From Riptortus pedestris (lineage: Eukaryota > Arthropoda > Insecta > Hemiptera > Alydidae), in the NCBI GenBank assembly GCA_019009955.1, contig CM032228.1, positions 100,385,001 to 100,449,000 of the forward strand: DNA of 64,000 nucleotides. The letters run 5' to 3'. The notes under the pieces are model-generated. The model was not told the origin of the DNA. It was given only the letters and a program-made list of their open reading frames with translations, and did no database searches. Shown in pieces: positions 45,344 through 56,952 of this stretch (positions within the stretch are counted from its first letter, which is position 1; each line of letters opens with the position of its first letter). Position numbers and translations under genes: made by a program.

Positions 45344-45867
45344 AATTGGGCGCAAATAACTTGCTGTCGCCTCTGAAATAATCACACTTGAAAGCAAAAT
45401 TTATAAAATGTCCACGTATCTATCCTTCGTAGTTGATAAGAACGCCGATCAGCATTTGTCATAGTGTACAATGGTTTAATTAAACTAATGTGCAATAAAA
45501 TTGACTTCAGTTGATTTAATTAACTATAAGGCACGATTCCAAGCGTAGGAAGAAAGAAATAGATTTAGAAATTTAGCGATATCACATAATTTATAAATTA
45601 GGGAAATTCAAATTTTAACTTAACCTCCCAAGTGTAACCTTCTCCATTTGCCGATTATCACAGCAGAGGTTTTCAAATAAAAACATTATTTTTTTAGTCC
45701 TTCCAACTTCAGTTCAGTCATTTAAAAAAAATAGTTATTATTACATTATGCATTGAAAATTTCCATTACACTGTATTAAAATGAAATGTTTCCATATATC
45801 AGAACGCCGGGGACAGTGGGATACTATTACTCTTTCCGGTGATTGAAGTTTTATTGAATTGGTAAAT
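45344..45867. promoter_or_regulatory. Shared head-to-head promoter region, DPAGT1 / CCNB1IP1
   Basis: 524 bp lie between the divergent start codons. The region holds no transposon family seen elsewhere in the window, unlike almost all other non-coding sequence here. That suggests it is constrained or too recent to have been hit. No individual factor site can be named with confidence. Confidence 0.5.
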
Positions 45868-48800
45868 ATGGCGGAAGAGTATCTATTTTGCAATTTTAAA
45901 AATTGTAATGTTCCCATTACAAAGTTTAGTTGGATAACGAGATGTTCTCATGTTTTCTGTGAAGAACATGGTAATGCCTGCTTCCAGAGCAAGTCTTCCA
46001 AAGTGAAATGTCCTGCTTGTAACGAAGCGATACTCAAAGAAACAGACATTATTAAGAACAATTTAAACCCTCATGATGTAAGAAAACCGTTTTCGTTGTC
46101 GTTTTTAAATTAATAGTTTTGTCTTCAATACACCTTCAATCAAAAATATTTTAATATTCACTTAGCGATAAAAATATTTTAATATTCATCGAGGCGCCTT
46201 CAATTTTTTGTTTTGGTATCTTCTCTTGCTTGAGGAAGTAACCTAAATTGAATGAAATTAATTTTGTGTATTACTCACTGGCTGTGATCTCTGGTTACAC
46301 CAAGTTAATCTCCATTATATTAATATTTTTAGGCGCGTTTCGAGTGGGGGTTCCAAGGCTAGCCTGAAATGAAAGATCTCAATAATATGTTTCCTGTTTT
46401 TTTTTTCAGAAATGTTCCATGATATTAAATATTAATTAGTTTGAGCAGTGTAAGGAGATTATTACTTTTAATCATTTAATCTTTCACCCATTGAGAAATG
46501 AGTTACAAAAATTTGTTAATAAAAAAATAATAATTATAGTACAATGAAAAATTAACCACCAGTTGATAAGGATGTGAATTATGATACAATTTTTCTTGAT
46601 GTTACAATAAATATTGAAGATGTTTTTAATTATTAAGAGTGATTGAAAGTTGCAAAACTTTTATGGAGATTGAATCAGAATTATACTGTGTAGTTTTAGT
46701 TATCATACAATAATTATTTTGTCTTTTACTTGAATGTTTAGGTCCAAAATTATGGACATATGTACTAGCAAAGTTAGTCTTTTCATGTCCACTTGCCCAT
46801 TTCAAATTCCACAAAACAATTTTTTTTTTAAAATTACAGGTCAAATAGAAAACCATTAGAGTATTAAGCCTGTCATATTTTAATTTCTTCATTGAATTTA
46901 TTAATTCATAGTTTTCAAGTAAATGTTTTGGGATTTGGTTACTAAGTCCATTTGTAGTAAAACACTTTTAAGCTAACTCAGTTGTAAATTGTATTTAAAT
47001 GAAACTATTGTATATTTTCTAACATTTGAAGACGAGAATGTCAAGATAGCCCATAGAGGCAGAGTATTTTAGCATTTTGTGGGAGCACATATTTCCGTAG
47101 AGGAATTTTTAGTTTCTGGTTGGAAATTGAGAGCAGTATGAAGGTAGTAAACATTAAAGCTAGAATGGTTGATGGAACCTGATTCAATTTTGTGGTCTGC
47201 AGAATGCTTTTCAATTCAAGAACTTTTTGCTGTAAGCAATGCACAGGATGCTTATTTGACCATGTTTGGTTATGCAACGTGGCCACTGACAAAAGAAAAT
47301 TGGTGTTGCTAGGCTGGGAAAGAAGAACTTTGAGAATAGAATTAAAGCCTTCAGATTAGTAGGCTGGCATAGCAGAATGGAATTGTATGAGAAGACACAG
47401 TTGTGGTATCAAGACATGCAGACTGCAGTGATTGGGACATCTTGGAACAATGGAGCCTACTTTACTGTCCAGCAAGCTATTATATGGAGAAATTTGGAAG
47501 AAAGGTTGGCCTGGGAAAGGTGGTTTGATAACTGGAAAAGGACTTGCAAATTCAGGGCATCTGAAAATGGAGATGTATGTTTTGTTTTTGGCCTACAATG
47601 GTAATGGCAGGTGGCCAAGTTATTCTAGGCCTGCAGTGCCTAATATGTTAAAACCCTAATAAAATAAAACTATACATTATTACTTAATTATTAAAACAAT
47701 GGATCCTGTCATAATATACACTGGATCTTTGGATTGACTAAGGGTTTGGGAAAAGTTGTCAGTTTAGGAGTCACAAGTTCCTCGGGGAAATGTTTTTAGG
47801 ACTAATGGTAATACAGTCCAATAATATTGATTTTAAGCTAGAATGGTTGAAGAGTCCAGATACTTCTAAGAATCCAAGAATATATCTTGGAAAGCTAAGA
47901 TGATGTAACTGTAAACATCTATTCAACCCCTTGTTATGTAGGAAAATATTCCCTCATAGAAAAATACATGAGGAGGGTACTGGCAGTTTGAGAAAGAAGA
48001 GCTTTCAGAAGAAATACATTGAGAAGTCCGAGAGCAGCTCTGGTGGTGCATTAGAAGCGACTGAACTAGTGGAGCTAAAGGCAAGTCTGACATCATCTGT
48101 GATATTATGAGAACAGATTGTGGTGGTTAGGTCCTGGACCCAACTCCCCAAGTACTTATCTCATTAGAAAATTGTTATACTGACAGAATGGCCTGACTTG
48201 ACTTCTTTACTTTTGGAGACTGGGCATCTGTAACTGGAGTGTTGCTCAGAACGGCCTGGAATAGTTAGAGAATATGGTAAGAAGGGCCTGGCGCTTCATG
48301 GACTAGAACGTATATATTGTCCCAGACACTGACTCTCCATCTCTTTTGCCACTGAGAAAACCTTATCTTATCACTACACATTTTTCAAGCTACCTGTTTT
48401 TCCCTTCTTTATTTTGTAGCTGACTTTGAAGTTTTTGAGTTTCACTCTGTAAACCTGCCTTACAGATTCCTCCACAATTTAACCATTAATTCTCTTCTAT
48501 ATAGGGCATTATATTTAATTTTCATTTCTTTGAAATATAACATTTTTTCGTTTAATTAGTCTTTTTGATTTTCGGCATGGCCACTTCTAAATTAGACCTC
48601 ATAGGAGATGATTCTGACGCTTCTGCTGTATCTATTCTGATGCCTCAAAGGAGAAAGACTTCAACCTACTGAGTTAATACCTTCAAACAGTTAAAAATGG
48701 GTTACAATTGAAAACACAACTGGAGATTTATTCCTTAGCAGTCAAAAGCAACCTGGAAGCAAAATTCAATAAACCAATTCCTGGGAATTCATCAACAGAT

Positions 48801-50337
48801 TCTTCCATTATTGCTTCTGAAAATTGTAAAGTTACCCACTAACAGATATTGAAAAATTCACTACCATAGCATAGGCATTGGAACACTTGAAAAAATACAA
48901 TGAATGCTCTAACCAGTAGTTTAGCATTCCATCCTCTGATAGAAGCCCGTGTGGGTTAAAGAGATCTTGACAGAATTTTGCAATAGTTCACCTGCTGAAT
49001 ATGCATCTGCATCCGGTGCAAAAATATAACAAATTATAGCTGCTTATGATGATGGCACAAATGAAAAGAATGATGATTATTACCTGATTTGTATTCCTTC
49101 ACTATCGTTATCCATTGACAATCATTTCTTTTTCTGGTTCCTTGTTTCTTTTAAAATGTGTATTTGTTAATAAATGATTAGATCAATTTCCTTGTATTTT
49201 GTCCTCTCTCTTTCGAATTTAATAATTTAATTAGAAGTCTTTAATAATATAATTAATTAATTATAATAATTTAAAGTAAAGAAGAGCAAGGAACCCTCTC
49301 TGGCTGATTTGTTGTCTTTTGTGACAATTGAGTTTGGCTGAAGGGTAATTCTAGCATCTAGGGTATAATCATTATCAGTCAATACTTACTAATCATCCAA
49401 TACTAATCATTAAATATTTTGTTAAAAGAGTTATGAGCAGTTTTTTTTTTCTTTCTAAAATCATTTTTGTAAGTTTGTATTGGTTATTGGGTGTTAAATG
49501 TATTTATGTTTCTGAAGATGAACTCTCAGTAGTGCCCCAGCCCTTGAATACCTGAGCCTCTGACACCTTGTTAAACAATTCTTTGCAGTTTTCAGCGAAG
49601 ATCCTCCAATTCCAGAAGCCTAACTTCCAGTAAGGCCTCCCTCAGGTCATCCAGCTATTCTGCCTGGGCTTGCCTCTTCTTTTCGCACTCCTTGGTGTAA
49701 CATTCAATATTTTCTCGGTTAATCAGCTGGTCCCCCTGATAATAACCTAACATATCAATAAATAATCAAATACTATACCAGGCTTCTCCGTATAGTAATT
49801 GCTTTTGGCATTCTGATCCAATGTTAATTTTTTGTTTGTTTAAGTAGTGAATGCTTACAATTTTTATTAAACTCCTGCTTGACTGCAACTACCCTCAATA
49901 GTCAGTTGACCTGACTCTAGAACTTTTAAAAATTAACCTCATTACAATTTTACATGAAACTTAATGTTTCAGATGCTGCTTTGTTGTGTGAAACCAGAAA
50001 AAGCTTTAGATTATGTTCTTAACGCATCTAAATTATGGTCCTATCAAATGAAGCAGAAAAGAAAGTTAAATATGGAAATGCTGAGTGAGAAATATGAAAA
50101 AATAGCATCAGGGGCAATGCGCAAACTCCGGACTGAAAATAATGGTATTTCCATTATAAATCTATTTTTACTTTATTCTTTAACAATAAATTACCAAAAA
50201 TTTGTGTATATGTTTAGAAATATTATTTTCTTTTTACATGTTTAGAAATGAAGAAATTCATTAGAGAAATTGAAGAAAAACTTACTCTTATAAATGAAGA
50301 ATTAAAAATTACTAAAAAGAAGCTTTGGAAATACAAG
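45868..50337 (+). CDS. CCNB1IP1: CCNB1IP1/HEI10-like RING protein, partial (3' exons not found)
   Basis: Three exons with matching phases: 45868-46077, 49973-50144 and 50246-50337 (158 codons). The N-terminal RING-type motif has C8-x4-C13, C26-S-H28, C31-x2-H34 and C48-x2-C51 (CNFKNCNVP, RCSHVFCEEHG, KCPACN). A linker with ETDIIKNNLNPHD follows, then a second block LLCCVKPEKALDYVLNASKL with WSYQMKQKRKLNME, then a coiled coil (MLSEKYEKIASGAMRKLRTE; EMKKFIREIEEKLTLINEEL). This order matches CCNB1IP1/HEI10, a SUMO/ubiquitin-type E3 that promotes meiotic crossover formation. Full-length relatives are about 270-280 aa, so the YQKLQ-type region and the C-terminal tail should follow. I could not find them between 50338 and 64000. 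Splice donors after HD (GTAAGA) and KYK (GTATTG) are clear. Confidence 0.8.
46078..47150. other. CCNB1IP1 intron 1, first part
   Basis: A weak Helitron interior fragment is visible at 46300-46430 (GGCGCGTTTCGAGTGGGGGT). Otherwise nothing is named. Confidence 0.4.
47150..49750. other. Decayed coding-like sequence in CCNB1IP1 intron 1, unidentified
   Basis: This region is less AT-rich than its surroundings. It has short plausible frames on both strands: plus-strand MELYEKTQLWYQDMQTAVIG (47377 onward) and MATSKLDLIGDDSDASAVSI (48577-48672), and minus-strand DQLINRENIECYTKECEKKR with LDDLREALLEVRLLELEDLR at about 49600-49730. Together they suggest a badly decayed retroelement or pseudogenes. No catalytic motif allows a name. 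Confidence 0.3.
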
Positions 50338-50419
50338 GTATTGTAGATTCTTTAAATTATGCATGTGATTCTACTGTGGTAGACCTTAACTCTATTACAG
50401 AAAACTTTGATAAGTAGTT

Positions 50420-50690
50420 ACAGAATGTCAGTAATCAGGTTTTTAGGTAGAGAAAAATGGATAGAGCAATTGTAGTACATTACTTTATACAGAAGGTTCT
50501 TTATACATAACTTTTCAATCCAATGCATGACAGAGATATTAAAATGTTGTCCAATCTTTAAACCCATCCCCATGGTCTGATTTTGGGCATTAGTGAACTT
50601 GATCTATAGGTTTACATGAAATGTTCAAATATTGGGTTTGGCAGCAAACATACAAAAATTGATGATGCTTGGGAGTTAGCATGCAAATAG
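50420..50690 (+). mobile_element. Diverged HINE body
   Basis: Weak matches to TCCAATGCATGACAGAGATATT, the CCCATCCCCATGGTCTGATTT block and the TTACATGAAATGTTCAAATA block of the family. Confidence 0.4.
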
Positions 50691-50759
50691 ATATACATCT
50701 TTTTATAAAAATTTGAATTAACCTCAATTGTGTCATTTATTAAGTTGGATTGAAGTCAT

Positions 50760-51360
50760 TTTTCAATAATTTTTATTTATTTATTTTATTTTATGAGTTC
50801 TGCAACTAGGCGATGTTGCTCAGTATCATCATTTAAATTCAATTCTCTACACTAAAATTTTAAAATTAAGAAAAAATGTTTTCAAAATTATTAAAACAGT
50901 ATAAAATATAACAAAATAAATTTAAGCATTTAAATAAAACAATGTGAAACTATAAATTTTGGGATAAATCCTGGTATGAGGATGATGGAATTCAAAGGCA
51001 CAAGTTAAAAAATTTATTAAACACTATTGTTCTCAAAAACATATACAAGGATTATTGACATAATTTGAGATATAAAATGTAGAGAAATGAGTGGGGTAGG
51101 TGTGGTTTAAAGTTTGTTGTAATTGTTAATTGTCTTCAAGTGATTTAAGAGTGTGTTTATATGTGGGCTACCTTCTGTTAATAGGTCGTACATGTTGTTC
51201 GGTAAGTTCATGGTCAAGTAGTCTGCAGTCAGTAAGAAGATGTTTAATGGTCAGTACTGTGTTACAGTGAGTGCATGTAGGTCGATCTTTACGGTTTTCA
51301 TATCTAATAGATATAGTTAATGAAGAAGGCTCAATGAGATGATGATTCTATTTTCTTTTT
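50760..51360 (-). pseudogene. LINE 3' end: zinc-knuckle terminus
   Basis: On the minus strand ENRKDRPTCTHCNTVLTIKH continues LLTDCRLLDHELTEQHVRPI. The C-x2-C-x8-H-x4-C knuckle at the end of ORF2 is typical of I/R1-like LINEs. The 3' flank is A/T-rich. It is related in type to the fragment at 62200-63480. Confidence 0.55.
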
Positions 51361-53020
51361 TTTTATTCCTTTTTAATATTATTGTATTTGTATTGCATAA
51401 ATGTTTGTGGCTGAGCTTTAACCTTTAAAATATTAAAGAGTTAAAGAGCTCTAACCAGTTTTGCTATTACCTAAATTTTATCTTTTTTTTTTTTGTCACA
51501 TTCATTTTATACTTTTTCAGATACTCTATCTTATAATTTTAAACCCTGGGCTCTATTAGAAGCTATTTTTTTTCATATTGCTGGCTGCACAGAATCCATT
51601 GGCTGTTTGGCGTCTTCAAAGGATGACTTTCTCAGACTCCTTGTCCTTCTTATATTTTGTCCAATAAAATATATTTGTCCTACTGTCAAAAATATTTGAT
51701 CACCCCTTTGGGTTTACCCAATAAGTTTCACCTTTATATTCCCTATGGCTTTGATTTGACTAACTCATTTGTCCCTTTTCCAATTGCTTATTGCTTTCTT
51801 CAGTGTCCCATTGGTCACTTTATTGAAGGGGGCTATAGTGAAACTGAATTAAAATTCAAACCTAATATAGTCCAATATGAGAAACATATAGAAAATATTC
51901 AGTACATTAACTTTAAAACAATTGTCTTCCATAAAAGTTATCTGTATAACAGTTACAGAGTTTTGAAGGTTAATTAAGTTAGTTATTAAGGGGGGGAGGG
52001 GTATGTAATATGAGTATTCATCATCATTAATTCATTATTCCCATCATCAGGTTCTAAGTTTAACATAAGTTTAGAAGTGCCTCCCCTTGCTCCCTCCCTG
52101 TGAAAAAAGTTTGGTAATTTGCATGGTGGAATTTCGAGGATATAATCTATATTGAGTTTGCCCCTGAAATTTGATTAATTACCACGATGTTTCTTCTGCC
52201 CAACTTGAGAGCATACTCAGAGCCTAGCTCAACGGTACTAGTTCTGATGAATAGGAGGCATGTTCTTTTGTAGCAAGACCAAAATATCAAAGAGTTGGGA
52301 TTCAATCTTTCAGACCAGAACTCCACCTTTGGATGCACCTGTTTTGGCCCATGTTACACTTCCTTTATGGTAAGTGTTTCAACAAATTTGAAGAAGTCGA
52401 AAATGAGTCTAAAGTTTGTATCAAAAGATTCGTCATGGTGCCAAAAGCAATTGAAGATTTGGTACAAATAGGGTTTTAAGTGAAGAAAATGATGGTTTAT
52501 ATTTTGAAGAGTAGGTGTCTTCATGAAAAACATGTACAAAAATAATAAACTGGTTAAATTAAATGCTCGGTATTTTGAACCACCTCTTAGAATTTCTACT
52601 GTGACTGGATTTTGTCTTTGCCAGTGTGTCTGTTGGATTGAGGGATCCAAATATTTGTGAGGCTTCCTCTAAATGTTCTATCAGTTTTTTAGTTACGTAT
52701 CCATCAATTGTGCCTTTTCAAACTGAATGCCACACAACTATTGAGCTGCCTAACATTTTATGCATGGATTAGTTCTATTGGAATAAGATGTTTTTTCAAA
52801 TGGTTTAGCACTTAGATTTTGAATGGCGTACTCTTTTATTGCCTGAAATGAAACTTGGTGAATGACAAATTGTTTCTTCTCTCCTCTCTGATATAAGGAA
52901 TTGTATTTCTAGAATAATTTTTGAAGCCCACATGTGTAGACTGTTCCCTTGCATTATTTGTAATGTACCAGTAATTTATTTCAATGAAAAGAACTGTTAC
53001 AATGAACGTGCAGAGGACGA
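51361..53020. other. No gene recognised
   Basis: AT-rich. Several open frames under 110 codons have no recognisable motif. The missing CCNB1IP1 exons were sought here without success. Confidence 0.4.
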
Positions 53021-53027
53021 CTATCTA

Positions 53028-53248
53028 AACTGCTCAAAAATGAATAGGGATATTAGTAGGTTTTGTGGTATTTATGGGGCCTAGCATTTTTATTTTTTTT
53101 TTTTAATTATAAATATCATTAATATTTAATAGAAATTATTGTCTCCCCCCCCCTCCCCATAAAAAAGTTATTTAATTAAGGTAGATTTAATTAAAATTAA
53201 TAGGATAAGAAAAAAATAACCAATATCCCTATTCATTTTTGAGCAGTA
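53028..53248. mobile_element. MITE with perfect 25-bp terminal inverted repeats
   Basis: CTGCTCAAAAATGAATAGGG then ATATT at 53030-53054 is matched without error by its reverse complement at 53222-53246. TA occurs just outside both ends. About 220 bp, AT-rich, non-coding. Tc1-like ends (ACTGCTCAAAAA) suggest the superfamily. Confidence 0.8.
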
Positions 53249-53777
53249 TATTTGAGTGTCACATCATATTTAGTTGTTTCTAAAACTTTGTAGCTCTTGT
53301 TAAACCTCTTGTCATTCCTTATTTGGAACTCTAGGGAACTTCTCGTAAGTTTGTGTTACTGACCACCTTGCTTTATGTTCTTGTACATTTCTAATGTTAT
53401 AGTATTTACCTCTGTGGAGTTTTATATTCACTCAAAAAATAGCCAGATTAAACATAACTGTGTCTTAGATTTATTTGAACTATAGTTCTCTCATTCTTGT
53501 TTTATTTTAATCAAAATCATGTCTGATTATTATTATTGATTACAAATAACCTTCCCGCCAAATGTGGACCTGCCATCCTCTTCTCACTTACTTAGATTGG
53601 CTAGACTGGGTTTTAGGCAATTGGAAGTTTGCCCTTTCCAGAAGCTATTCTGGGCATTCTTATTTAAGACTTCTTCAGTGTCATTACAGCTAATTTGTCT
53701 GTATTAGCGCCTGCCTGTCTTGTCAACTATCCTAGTGAAATTAAAATTATTAGTTTTATGTCGTATGCCAATTTATG

Positions 53778-53833
<56 letters not shown>
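53778..53833. repeat. (TG)n/(TA)n microsatellite
   Basis: TG run followed by TA run, next to a HINE end. Confidence 0.95.
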
Positions 53834-53836
<3 letters not shown>

Positions 53837-53871
53837 TACAAAGTACTGGGTCTGCAGCAAATATCTACAGT

Positions 53872-54367
53872 TTTAGCAGATTTCCCTTAAGGGAAATCAG
53901 CTATTGAGGTTGTAATCATGATGCGATATTCAAAAATTTCTTCAAATGTCCATTGATCCTACCTATTAGATGACTAAAATGATTTTGGTTTAATCATTAC
54001 CAAACTCAATATTTAATAGTTTTATGTAAAAAGAAAGGTCAAGTTCGTTAATGGCTGAAATCCGACTAGTGGGGCAGTGGGGGCGTTAAAAGGAGATGGA
54101 TTACAAAAATTCATAATATCTCCGTTATTATGTGTTGGATCGAACAATTGTATAGAACCAATCTTATTGCAAATGCAATGTTCTATAAATGATGTTATGT
54201 ACGTATTTTCTCTATCTTAATTATTAGACGAAGTATTTGCTTTTTATAGTTTTCGGCCTTCACTAACCCCTCCCCTCCCCCCTTCTACTCATGTCATATT
54301 AACAATAGGCAGATAAATACAAATACATGGGAAATCTGCTTAGTTTACGCAACCTTGTGTGACGGAG
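53872..54367 (-). mobile_element. HINE-like element, both ends present
   Basis: The perfect palindrome GATTTCCCTTAAGGGAAATC lies near 53878-53897. The 5' end (minus strand) is AACCTTGTGTGACGGAGTT at about 54350-54367. The central TA tract is missing. Confidence 0.7.
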
Positions 54368-54373
54368 TTCTCA

Positions 54374-54487
54374 CTCTGCATCAGATGTGTAAAGAAGACG
54401 ATATGGGAGCACTCCCAGCTTTACGCTACGTCCATGTAGAGTAGAACTTAGTCTTTTAGAGCAATATCGTCTCTTACACACCTGATG
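54374..54487. repeat. 114-bp hairpin sequence between two HINEs
   Basis: CATCAGATGTGTAAAGAAGA with CGATAT at the left is complementary, with small gaps, to ATATCGTCTCTTACACACCT with GATG at the right. The loop is about 60 nt and GC-richer than the flanks. Function unknown. Confidence 0.6.
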
Positions 54488-54637
54488 ATTACAGTAGAGT
54501 CAGTTGGAAACATGAAAAGGAAAGGTAGATATTTGATTCAGATATCGTTTTTTTATAGAAAATTATGTGTTCATGTAGGCACTTCAGCATATTTCCCTAA
54601 CTTCCAATTTTACACTTTGTTCAGCCTCTACCTTTGT

Positions 54638-55588
54638 TTTAGTAGATTTCCCTTAAGAGAAATCAGCTATTGAGGTTGTACTCATGACGTGATTTTTGAA
54701 AAGTTTCTTCAAATGTCCATCGATCCGACCTAGGAGATGACGAAAATGAGGTCCATTCAAAACTGTAAATATATATATATATATATATATATATTTGTCT
54801 GTTACCGCTCTAGTGGTCGTAATTATGGTTTAATCGTTACCAAACTCGATTTTTAGTCGTTTTATGTAAAAAGAAAGATCAAGTTCGTTAACGGCTGAAA
54901 TCGGACCGGGGGGAGGGGGGGTTTACAGGGGGAGAATTTTGAAAATATGACATCTCCGTTACTATACGTCTGATCGAACTAATGTATAGAACCAATCTTA
55001 TAGAAAATTAAATGCACTATAAACATTGTTATATACGTTTATTCCTTATCTTGAATATTAACCGAGATATTTGCATTTTTCAGCCTTCAGCAAACCCTGA
55101 CTTCTACAGGTTACGTTCAGTAACAGTAATAACAGTACTCGGTTATGTAATAAACCACATCATTCGAATCTTAAATACCAAATATTGTATTCAAGAGACA
55201 TTTATTATACGAGATACATGCAAATATGTTCTGGTAACCCCCCCCCCCTTCTTAGGTTTTTGGACTACTTAAATTTGATTGATTGAAGTAAGAATTATTC
55301 TAATTCATTATAAATTACAGTACTATATATAGTAAATAGTTTTCAATCAAATTAAGATGTTATATTGAGATATATTACAGGAATTGTTTTTCTTTCCTGT
55401 AAGAAGTTGGCAGAACTGTTTATTTACATTTCAGATGCTTTCCGTCCGGGGGGGGGGGTTTCTTATTATCGTTTGTATTTATTCTCTTAATATTCACGGT
55501 GGTGTTGTGTTACCGGTATATAGATTTATCTATTGTTAAACTTCACACGGGAAATCTGCTTCGTTTACGCAGTCCCTGCGTGACGACC
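54638..55588 (-). mobile_element. HINE-like element, long subfamily (inverted duplicate of 17395-18022)
   Basis: Palindrome variant TTCCCTTAAGAGAAATC, TA tract at 54770-54795, body with GTGTTACCGGTATATAGATT, and terminal GCAGTCCCTGCGTGACG. Together with the following 450 bp and the Helitron end it repeats the 16.6-18.0 kb arrangement in reverse. Confidence 0.7.
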
Positions 55589-55747
55589 TTTTTCTTTAGA
55601 TCATATATTTTGGCTGTTTTGAAATATATTTAACTGTCTATGATATCAACCAGATAATTTTATTTATATTATTTATTCTTCATTACATCATTTTTTTTTT
55701 TCTTTGTACTCTTAAATTATTTTTTTCTGTATTTCATTCTCCTGTAG

Positions 55748-55935
55748 GTGGCATATAACAATCTGAAATCGAAGAACCTAACTTCATCTGTACCCGATCC
55801 TCATCATCATTCTTTTTTCCCTGAAGCCACTCGAGATACTACTCGTGAAGTTGAAGGTAAAGTATGGATGTTACAGATATTGAGCTGGTTGACTGTGAGT
55901 TTAGGAGAGGGATTGTGGGTGGTCAGTCATGAAGG
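55748..55935 (+). pseudogene. Exon-like fragment, copy B
   Basis: A pyrimidine tract ending CTCCTGTAG (55747) precedes GTGGCATATAACAATCTGAA. The frame encodes [20 protein letters not shown], then [16 protein letters not shown], and GAAG|GTAAAGT at 55855 is a strong donor. The frame continues [19 protein letters not shown]. By eye it differs from copy A (17041-17230) at one or two positions. A short local duplication (HFPHFSHEGHPFWNTFF) follows in this copy only. Confidence 0.55.
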
Positions 55936-55996
55936 AACACATTTCCCACATTTTTCACATGAAGGTCACCCTTTTTGGAACACATTTTTTAAGAAA

Positions 55997-55999
<3 letters not shown>

Positions 56000-56050
<51 letters not shown>
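56000..56050. repeat. (TA)n/(CA)n microsatellite
   Basis: TA then CA run between the exon-like fragment and the Helitron 3' end. Confidence 0.95.
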
Positions 56051-56950
56051 TAGCTTAGATACCCGGCTTCGCCCAGGAATTCATTTGAGGCTGAGTGGTA
56101 ATGGTATTTTTTTGGCATGGCTTTACTTTGCACAATATTTTGACATTTACCCGCCCCAGCGTTTAGGTTTATACCCGTCATTGCTGTGGAATTTTTAATA
56201 ATAAAGTTAATTTTTTATATACGACTTCACTGTCCTCCATATTGTCATATTTCCCGTCTCCTGTGCATTATGCATAGCTTTGAATTATTAAGGTCAAAAT
56301 ATTAACATATATTTGAATTAATTTTTCCAGGTGAGGTACCTGATAGTTCATATTGGAAAGAATTGATGAGCATATCAATATTTCTACGCAAATTACTTGC
56401 TTCATACATTGTTCACGAAAAAATGTATAAGTAAACAACTTTTGTTATGTGCACGTTTGTCGAAAAACAAATAGACAACGAAATATTGCGAATTTTTATT
56501 TCAGGCCTCTCTTATAACCCCCACTCCCGTTCGAACCTAAAAATTTTAATATAGCTTATAATCATGGAAGAATAATGCTAATTGACATACCGAGTTTTGT
56601 TAATTTCGGTTCAATCATTAGTGCCCAATAAAATTGTTTGCTCCCGCTAAAGTTTTAGTGTTTATCTTGTTTATATTTTGTTATACGACAAAAGTGAATA
56701 TCACAAAAGTTACTTCAAATAAAAAAAATAAACTACTTTTGTCATGTGCATATTTGCAGAAAAACTAATAGAAAACGAAATATCACTATTTTTAATTTCA
56801 GGACTCCCTTATAATTCCCACTCCTGTTCGTCTCAGAGAATATTAATATAGCTTAGTAAAGCCTAAGTTGCGTTAGTAGTAATATACATACCAAGTTTCA
56901 TAAAATAGTGTTCAGCCGTTTATGCGTGAAAAGGTAACAAACAAACAAAT
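56050..56950 (-). mobile_element. Non-autonomous Helitron
   Basis: CTAG at 56050-56053 (minus-strand 3' end) with hairpin CCTGGGCGAAGCCGGG. The body has the 300-bp-type unit and ends near GCGTGAAAAGGTAACAAACA without a clear 5' terminus. Confidence 0.7.
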
Positions 56951-56952
56951 AA

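Noticed and set aside
45395..45397. Upstream in-frame ATG as the DPAGT1 start
   Set aside because: It would add 18 residues not expected in the family; the ATG at 45343-45341 gives the usual length and N-terminus. It cannot be excluded without transcript data.
54480..54520. CTGATGA...GAAAC string suggesting a hammerhead core
   Set aside because: CTGATG is simply one arm of the surrounding hairpin, and no stem II or cleavage-site geometry fits.
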